Of a stretch of 19,619 nt of DNA, positions 14,958-19,619 are shown piece by piece (positions within the stretch are counted from its first letter, which is position 1; the number at the start of each line of letters is the position of its first letter). The notes under the pieces are model-generated. The model ran no database searches. It was given only the letters and a program-made list of their open reading frames with translations, and was not told where the DNA came from. The stretch is from Candidatus Freyrarchaeum guaymasense (GTDB lineage Archaea > Asgardarchaeota > Jordarchaeia > Jordarchaeales > Freyrarchaeaceae): assembly GCA_030587405.1 (NCBI GenBank), contig JAUQZD010000058.1, positions 1 to 19,619 on the forward strand, in the 5' to 3' direction. The translations under genes and the position numbers were made by a program.

Positions 14958-15623
14958 TTGCCTGTTAGGGCTGTTGTGTTTGACGTTGAGGGGACTCTCT
15001 TCAAGTCTAAGAGTTTGACGGATGCTTACCGTGACCAGGTTTTGAGGCTTCTATCAGAGAAGAAGGGGTTAAGCGGGGAGTCGCTCATCAGCGAGCTTCG
15101 GAGGGTTATGGAGGAGCTTAGAAGGGAGGGCTACGTTGAGCGTCCCCCCTCAACCCTCATAGCGGAGAAGCTCGGCGTGACGAGGGAGGAGTTCTACGGA
15201 GCCATAGACAAGGTTGACCCCGCCGAGCACGTTGCCCCCGACCCAGAGCTCGCGTCGACGCTTAGAGAGATGAAGAACTCGTTTAAACTCGCCGTGCTAA
15301 CCAACCTCAGCCGTAAGGGGTTAAGGGGGGTGTTCAGCGCGCTGGGCTTAGGCGAGGAGCTGTTCGATGTCGTCTTGACAGCCGACGACCTTGACCTCTT
15401 GAAACCTCACCCATCAGCCTTCAAGAAGGTTCTTGAAAGCCTCGGGGTTAAGCCGGAGGAAGCCGTAATGGTGGGCGACATGGTGGAGTCGGACCTTGCC
15501 CCAGCGAAGGAGCTGGGCATGAAGACCATCCTTGTAAGTGACAAGCCAGCAGACTCCCCACACGTCGACCTCACGGTTAAGCGGGCAGCGGAAATAAAGG
15601 ACAGGATACGCCTCCTCCAATAA
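14958..15623 (+). CDS. HAD-superfamily hydrolase (phosphatase-like)
   Basis: The protein has 221 residues. The TTG at 14958 is chosen because GGAGGTG (14946-14952) lies five bases upstream. A GTG at 14952 overlaps that site and is unlikely. HAD motifs are in order: Phe-Asp9-Val-Glu11-Gly-Thr (motif I), Leu-Thr-Asn-Leu-Ser (motif II), Lys-Pro-His-Pro (motif III Lys) and Val-Gly-Asp-Met-Val-Glu-Ser-Asp-Leu (motif IV). A helical cap lies between motifs I and II (about residues 18-90). The usual second Asp of motif I is Glu11, as in enolase-phosphatase, so acid/base catalysis probably still works. A phosphatase acting on a small phosphorylated metabolite is likely, and the substrate is unknown. 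It is the only plus-strand gene in a mostly minus-strand metabolic region. Confidence 0.85.
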   Translation: MPVRAVVFDVEGTLFKSKSLTDAYRDQVLRLLSEKKGLSGESLISELRRVMEELRREGYVERPPSTLIAEKLGVTREEFYGAIDKVDPAEHVAPDPELASTLREMKNSFKLAVLTNLSRKGLRGVFSALGLGEELFDVVLTADDLDLLKPHPSAFKKVLESLGVKPEEAVMVGDMVESDLAPAKELGMKTILVSDKPADSPHVDLTVKRAAEIKDRIRLLQ

Positions 15624-15656
15624 CCTTCTCGTCGCCGCCCCCCAACCTCCTCCACC

Positions 15657-17174
15657 TCAGAACCCTAAACCTACGACCTTACCATAGAAACGTCTCCATC
15701 TGGAGTACAACTCCTCGTACTCCTTGCTTCTCTCCCGTGATGGATGGATGCTCTCCCCCTCTTTCACCATCCCCTCCAACGCCTCATCGAAGCTCTTGTA
15801 GACTCCCGCCCCCTTAGCGACGCAGACGGCGCATCCAAGCGAGCTTCCCTGCTCCACGAGGGGGCTGGAGACAGGTAGCCCAGTAACGTCCGAGATAAGC
15901 CTCAGGAAGAATCTGCTCCTTGCCAGCCCACCGGTCACCTTTAACTCCTCCACCTCCCTCCCCGAAACCTCCTGAAGCTGCTCGCAGTTCCCCCTAACGG
16001 CGAATGCCATGTTTTCGAGGAGAGCCCTGAAAACCTCCCCCTTGGTGACTGTTCCTCCAACCATGATGAAGGGGGGGAACGATATTGTTGGAGGGAAAAC
16101 CCTGATTCCCCCGCTATAATCCATCACTTGCGGCCCCATGGACGCCATTATCCCGCCAGCGCCAACAGGCGCCTCCTCCGCCATCCTGAATAGCTCATCG
16201 TAAGGGTTTAACCCTTTCCCCTCCGCTTCCTCCATTTCTTTCCCCGCCAACTCTTCCTTGAACCACTCGACAAGCCTGCCCATGACTCCTGCGTTGCTCT
16301 CGAGAACCCATCTGCCAGGAAGAACGTGGCAGCTAGTCCAAATCCTCATTTCCGGGTCTATAAGCGGGCTGGAGAGCACCATCTGAATCGGCGCCGTGGT
16401 TCCAGCAACAACGCATACGTCCCCGTCATCCTTCGCCTTAGACGCTAGGACGGCGCACTGGGTGTCCCCTCCACCCATCACGACGGGTGTCCCCTCCGGT
16501 ATCCCTGTTTCCCTGCTCGCCTCCTCCGTCACCTCCCCCACCACCTCGCCCGCACTAACAACCATTGGAAGCTGCTCGACGTCAACCCCCAGCTCGTCCA
16601 GCATCCTCCTCGACCACTCAAGCCTTGAAACGTCGAACATAACCGTTTCAGCCGCGTTTGAGAGGTCCGTAGCATATTCCCCACAGAACTTGAAGGTAAC
16701 CCAGTCGTTCAAGTTGAGGAACCTGCTAATCCTAGCGTAGACGTCCGGCCTCTCCATTTTAAACCATAGGATCCTTGCAGGCATGAATAGTAGGGGGGGC
16801 CAGTGACCAGTTATCCTGTGGAGGTCCCGTCCAACCTTCTCGATGATGAGGTGCTGGACTGTCAGCCCCCTTGCATCCGTGTTTGGCCCGGCGTAAACCG
16901 GCTTTCCCTCCCTATCCGTGAAGACGGTTGCGTACCTCTGGCTGGTGACGCCGACGCCGACAACCCTTCCCCCCATCCCGCTCCTATTGATCATTGATGC
17001 AATGCTCCTCCAGAGGGCCTCAGCGTCCAGCTCCATCCCAACCCCCATGAGATCCTCCGGAAAAGAGTAGCTCATCCTAACGGATGAGAAGTAAGCGTAC
17101 TCTCCCTCCCCGCTTACTAACGCAACCCTAGCTGAGCCGCCTCCAACATCTACGACAGCCAGCAACTCCTTCAA
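15657..17174 (-). CDS. FGGY-family carbohydrate kinase (xylulokinase-like)
   Basis: The protein has 505 residues from the TTG at 17174, chosen because GGTGGTGAGAGG directly precedes it and it puts the first strand at the family position. An ATG at 17219 would add 15 unlikely residues. The N-terminal motif is Val-Asp9-Val-Gly-Gly-Gly-Ser, where most relatives have Asp-X-Gly-Thr. The FGGY catalytic Asp is Asp237 in Gly-Gly-Gly-Asp-Thr-Gln. The ATP-binding Ala-Gly-Thr-Thr is near 257-260, and Thr-Gly-Gly-Leu-Ala-Arg-Ser near 414-420 matches the C-terminal nucleotide-binding motif. The enzyme phosphorylates a sugar or polyol in the cytoplasm, and xylulokinase, fuculokinase or related kinases are all possible. 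It lies downstream of a D-2-hydroxyacid dehydrogenase on the same strand, with the class II aldolase nearby. Confidence 0.85.
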   Translation of the reverse strand: MKELLAVVDVGGGSARVALVSGEGEYAYFSSVRMSYSFPEDLMGVGMELDAEALWRSIASMINRSGMGGRVVGVGVTSQRYATVFTDREGKPVYAGPNTDARGLTVQHLIIEKVGRDLHRITGHWPPLLFMPARILWFKMERPDVYARISRFLNLNDWVTFKFCGEYATDLSNAAETVMFDVSRLEWSRRMLDELGVDVEQLPMVVSAGEVVGEVTEEASRETGIPEGTPVVMGGGDTQCAVLASKAKDDGDVCVVAGTTAPIQMVLSSPLIDPEMRIWTSCHVLPGRWVLESNAGVMGRLVEWFKEELAGKEMEEAEGKGLNPYDELFRMAEEAPVGAGGIMASMGPQVMDYSGGIRVFPPTISFPPFIMVGGTVTKGEVFRALLENMAFAVRGNCEQLQEVSGREVEELKVTGGLARSRFFLRLISDVTGLPVSSPLVEQGSSLGCAVCVAKGAGVYKSFDEALEGMVKEGESIHPSRERSKEYEELYSRWRRFYGKVVGLGF

Positions 17175-17248
17175 CCTCTCACCACCAACAATTCCCTGAA
17201 AGGAGCGGAAATCCAGCATCAGTCCAGAATCATTTCTCCTCGAGCCTT

Positions 17249-17389
17249 TTAACTCTTGCCGGGTTGCACCCTCGCATCTGCCTCCACGCCTCCCAGGGGA
17301 AGCCTCAGCCTTCCGTCACCCTCGAAGACCAGCTCCCCCTCCTCGACCCGTGAAAGAGGCTTCAATCCCGGATTAAGTTCCTCCGCCAC
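17249..17389 (-). CDS. Possible 46-residue protein between dehydrogenase and kinase
   Basis: A GTG at 17389 with an AGGAG-type site close upstream opens 46 codons. The product begins Val-Ala-Glu-Glu-Leu-Asn-Pro-Gly-Leu-Lys, then has an acidic beta-type stretch (Gly-Glu-Leu-Val-Phe-Glu-Gly-Asp-Gly-Arg-Leu-Arg-Leu-Pro) and ends Gln-Pro-Gly-Lys-Ser. Codon use resembles the neighbours. It fills most of the gap between the dehydrogenase stop (17428) and the kinase start and runs on the same strand. It may be a small conserved protein or the C-terminal remnant of a lost gene. No family is recognised. Confidence 0.35.
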   Translation of the reverse strand: MAEELNPGLKPLSRVEEGELVFEGDGRLRLPLGGVEADARVQPGKS

Positions 17390-17427
17390 CTCTCCTCTCC
17401 ATGCCCCAATGGATAACCTAACCTAAT

Positions 17428-18456
17428 CTATGGCCTTCCTTGGTTGCCTCCACTCCTCCTTAACACTTCCGGGTTGAGCACATTTTTTGGTTTGCCTCCC
17501 TTTATGATCTCCCTTATGTCTTCTGCTACCATCACACTCTGCCTTCTCACCACGTCGTACGTGTTCCCTCCTATGTGAGGGGTTAACACGACGTTGTCTA
17601 GGGTCAGGAGCCTGTTGTCCGACTGTGCAGGGTCCTGCTGGACGACGTCTAGACCTGCGCCGGCTATCCATCCCTCCTTCAGTGCCTTGAAGAGTGCGTC
17701 CTCGTCCACTATTCCACCCCTTGCAAGGTTCACGAAGAAGGCGGTGGGCTTCATGGCTGCAAAGTGCTCCTCCCTTATCATCCCGGCGGTCTCCGGTGTG
17801 AGCTTGCAGTGGACTGTTACGATGTCCGACTCCTTGAACAGCTCCTTCAGCCCCACCATCCGCCCATCGACGGCTTTAACCCTCTCTGGGTCGACGTACG
17901 GGTCGTAGATTAGTAGTTCAACATCGAATGCTTTAAGCCTCTTGGCGACCTCGAACCCTATCGCCCCAAGCCCTATTATCCCAACCTTCTTGCCCTTAAG
18001 CTCGAACCCTATGGTGGCGTTGTAGACGTCTAAGAAGTCTCTTTCACTAGTGTACTTCACCCTCCCAGACCTTAGGAGCCTGTCGGCTTTAACAATTCTC
18101 CTCATGGCCGCGAGCATCAGGGCAATCGTGAGCTCGGCGACGGAAACCGTGTTCCTCCTTGGAGCGTAGACCACAGGGATCCCCTTCGCGGTAGCTGCTG
18201 CAACGTCGACGTTGTAGGGGTCATCCCTACATGAAGCTATAACCTTTAAGTCGCACCTTTCAATGGTGTCCCTGGTGACGAAGTCGGCCTCGACGACTAG
18301 CACGTCCGCCCCGACATTCTCGATCAGTGATGCAAGCTCACCGCCATCTAAGTATATCTTCTTGGTCTCCCTCCAGCTTCTATACTCGACGTCCATGAGC
18401 TCCCTGAGAACCTTTAACCCGTCCTCGTGGAAGGCGGCAGTAACCAAGCACTTCAC
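17428..18456 (-). CDS. D-isomer-specific 2-hydroxyacid dehydrogenase (phosphoglycerate-dehydrogenase-like)
   Basis: The 342-residue protein has the two-domain D-2-hydroxyacid dehydrogenase plan. The catalytic domain is formed by about residues 1-105 and 300-342, and the Rossmann domain in between has Gly162-Leu-Gly-Ala-Ile-Gly167 and Asp185 for NAD preference. Arg246 (Asn-Leu-Ala-Arg-Gly-Gly) and His294 (Pro-His-Ile-Gly-Gly) are two of the three catalytic residues. The third, normally Glu in a Glu-Pro pair, is Asp275 in Gln-Gln-Asp-Pro. There is no C-terminal ACT domain, unlike many serine-pathway enzymes. It interconverts a 2-hydroxy acid and a 2-keto acid using NAD(H). The GTG start at 18456 lies four bases after GGTGGGGTGG (18461-18470), with a TATA-like element at 18494-18504. 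The FGGY kinase follows, so a sugar-acid substrate is plausible. Confidence 0.85.
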   Translation of the reverse strand: MKCLVTAAFHEDGLKVLRELMDVEYRSWRETKKIYLDGGELASLIENVGADVLVVEADFVTRDTIERCDLKVIASCRDDPYNVDVAAATAKGIPVVYAPRRNTVSVAELTIALMLAAMRRIVKADRLLRSGRVKYTSERDFLDVYNATIGFELKGKKVGIIGLGAIGFEVAKRLKAFDVELLIYDPYVDPERVKAVDGRMVGLKELFKESDIVTVHCKLTPETAGMIREEHFAAMKPTAFFVNLARGGIVDEDALFKALKEGWIAGAGLDVVQQDPAQSDNRLLTLDNVVLTPHIGGNTYDVVRRQSVMVAEDIREIIKGGKPKNVLNPEVLRRSGGNQGRP

Positions 18457-18493
18457 AAAACCACCCCACCACTAGAACAAAGGTGTTGGTAGT

Positions 18494-18504
18494 AAAAATA
18501 TAAT
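18494..18504 (-). promoter_or_regulatory. TATA box of the dehydrogenase gene
   Basis: An ATTATATTTTT-like element on the minus strand sits about 40 bases before the GTG at 18456 and upstream of the G-rich ribosome site. It suggests that transcription of the dehydrogenase and possibly the kinase starts here, separately from the thiolase-DUF35 pair. Confidence 0.5.
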
Positions 18505-18653
18505 TTCTCCCCTCCCTGGCTAGGAGCGTTCTCAAGGTTTGCCTGGGGGGGGAGGATGGATCCAGCCTCCAAGTGAGGCTAAACCCCTCCTCGAAGCATC
18601 CCCCATAATCGTTGACAGCGACCTGTGTCCCCCATCGCGGCGCCGTAGCACCC

Positions 18654-19058
18654 TCATAGAGGTGCGAAGTAAACCTTCCAGACCCCTGCTTCGTCCCTCC
18701 CTGCCTCCGCTTTAACCTTCATCCCAACCCTTGGAAGGTCTTCCCCCTTAAACCATCCCATCACCCTGAACTCTCCGAACCTGGCTATAACTATGGTGTA
18801 TGGTTCCCCGGTGAACTCGAACCCCTGAGGGGGGCGATGGATCTGGGTGAAGCACTCCACCACTCCCTCCCCTCCAACCTCAACCCACTCCATGTCGCTC
18901 GAGTAACAGTTGCTGCAGTCCGCTTGGGGAGGGTAGAAGCTCGCCCCACACGCCCTACACTTCGTCCCGTATATTTTCCCCTCCTCCAGCCCCCTCCAGT
19001 ACCTTTCAACCCTTGCAACGGGCAGCTTATGCTCTAATACGAGGGTTCTGCTCTCCAT
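18654..19058 (-). CDS. DUF35 zinc-ribbon / OB-fold protein, thiolase partner
   Basis: The 134-residue protein starts at the ATG at 19058, two bases after the thiolase stop (19061-19063), with GAGGTG inside the thiolase end as the ribosome site. An in-frame start nine codons upstream overlaps the thiolase and is less likely. After a helical N-terminus (Tyr-Trp-Arg-Gly-Leu-Glu-Glu-Gly-Lys) it has a rubredoxin-like zinc ribbon, Cys-X2-Cys-X10-Cys-X2-Cys, and then an OB-fold with Phe-Thr-Gly-Glu-Pro-Tyr and Lys-Val-Tyr-Phe. Archaeal DUF35 proteins sit beside thiolases and bridge thiolase and HMG-CoA synthase in mevalonate synthesis, or act with thiolases of other acyl-CoA routes. No HMG-CoA synthase is visible here. 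Translational coupling with the thiolase is evident. Confidence 0.88.
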   Translation of the reverse strand: MESRTLVLEHKLPVARVERYWRGLEEGKIYGTKCRACGASFYPPQADCSNCYSSDMEWVEVGGEGVVECFTQIHRPPQGFEFTGEPYTIVIARFGEFRVMGWFKGEDLPRVGMKVKAEAGRDEAGVWKVYFAPL

Positions 19059-19060
19059 GC

Positions 19061-19619
19061 TCACACCTCGAGGATGAAGACCCATCCAAAATGGCCTGTT
19101 CCACCTATGTTATGGGTTAGCCCCCTATAACTCTTAAGGTCCACTTGGAGGCTTCCAGCCTCCCCGCGAAGCTGCTTAACAACTTCGTACACCATCGCTA
19201 CGCCTGTGGCGCCTAGAGGGTGTCCCTTCGCCTTTAACCCGCCGAAGGTGTTCACCGGGAGGCTCCCCCCAAGGTCGGACTCTCCTTCCTCAACGAACCT
19301 TCCCCCCTCCCCCTTCCTGCAGAATCCAAGATCCTCGTAAGCCATTATCTCGGCTATGGTGAAGCAGTCGTGGACCGAGGCAACGTCAAGCTGCCTTAAA
19401 GGGTCCTCTATGCCAGCCATCCTGTAGGCCATACGTGCAGCCTCAACGCTCGCCTTCAACCCACCATAATACTTCCTCCTTGAAAGGTTGGCAGTGTCAC
19501 CGCTATAACCCACCCCACTTATCCAAACAGGGCTCTCCGCCCCAAGCTCCCTCACCCTCCGCTCACTAGCCAGCACGGCCGCCGCTGCCCCATCACTTAT
19601 AGGGCTGCAGTCGAAGAGT
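19061..19619 (-). CDS. Thiolase (acetyl-CoA acetyltransferase / SCP-x type), N-terminus outside the window
   Basis: The last 185 residues or so are visible. The frame is open to the right edge and begins Leu-Phe-Asp-Cys-Ser-Pro-Ile-Ser-Asp-Gly-Ala-Ala-Ala-Ala, typical of archaeal and SCP-x-like thiolases. Then come His-Asp-Cys-Phe-Thr-Ile-Ala-Glu, the Asn-Thr-Phe-Gly-Gly-Leu-Lys-Ala-Lys-Gly-His-Pro-Leu-Gly-Ala-Thr-Gly motif with its active-site His, and a C-terminal Gly-Gly-Thr-Gly-His-Phe-Gly-Trp. The nucleophilic Cys lies beyond the edge. In the usual Cys-X-Gly position the protein reads Gly-Gly-Thr-Gly-His, as in related archaeal enzymes without a second Cys there. It condenses or cleaves acyl-CoA. 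It is translationally coupled to the DUF35 gene. The substrate (acetoacetyl-CoA or a longer 3-ketoacyl-CoA) is not resolved. Confidence 0.9.
   Translation of the reverse strand, partial: LFDCSPISDGAAAAVLASERRVRELGAESPVWISGVGYSGDTANLSRRKYYGGLKASVEAARMAYRMAGIEDPLRQLDVASVHDCFTIAEIMAYEDLGFCRKGEGGRFVEEGESDLGGSLPVNTFGGLKAKGHPLGATGVAMVYEVVKQLRGEAGSLQVDLKSYRGLTHNIGGTGHFGWVFILEV

Noticed and set aside
1..19619. CRISPR array, tRNA or rRNA genes
   Set aside because: No regularly spaced repeats, no tRNA T-loop with matching arms and no rRNA-like conserved stretches were found on reading both strands.

Overview
The window looks archaeal, most likely from a thermophilic member of the Thermoproteota or a related lineage, but I cannot name the genus. 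Four things point that way. AT-rich TATA boxes lie about 25-30 bases before several starts. Some genes appear leaderless, while others use GTG or TTG starts behind GGAGG/GGTG-type ribosome sites. The protein families are typical: a DUF35-thiolase pair, a NikR regulator, a coiled-coil/PD-(D/E)XK-like protein of the DUF3782 type, and a very large Asn-sequon-rich surface protein with a C-terminal anchor. No rRNA, tRNA, CRISPR array or intact transposase gene was found.

Region 1-2000 is AT-rich and unlike the rest. It holds the 5' part of an unrecognised minus-strand gene that runs off the left edge, a long gene-poor stretch, and a set of tiny membrane-type ORFs, two of which share a Leu-Trp-Pro-Leu-Ile block. 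A GC-rich gene for a surface (S-layer-like) protein of about 1056 residues follows at 2172-5342. From 5343 to 7714 there is mostly non-coding or decayed sequence, with one small double zinc-ribbon gene at 6223-6522 and a hairpin-rich stretch near 5912-6009.

The middle (7715-11909) contains the DUF3782-type protein and a NikR-type nickel regulator with all four nickel ligands. Divergent from the regulator is a P1B-type metal ATPase that is now broken. The ATPase is interrupted by about 196-199 bp of foreign sequence that can fold into a long closing helix with at least three internal hairpins, and its penultimate-helix Trp codon has become TAG. A second, multiply frameshifted gene remnant converges on its 3' end.

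The right part (12603-19619) is mostly minus strand and looks like carbon metabolism: a class II (fuculose-phosphate type) aldolase, an alpha/beta hydrolase, a plus-strand HAD hydrolase, an FGGY sugar kinase, a D-2-hydroxyacid dehydrogenase, a DUF35 Zn-ribbon/OB protein and the C-terminal part of a thiolase. The dehydrogenase, kinase and aldolase together suggest oxidation, phosphorylation and aldol cleavage of a sugar or sugar acid, but the substrate cannot be read from the sequence. The most unusual object is the structured insert inside the ATPase gene.
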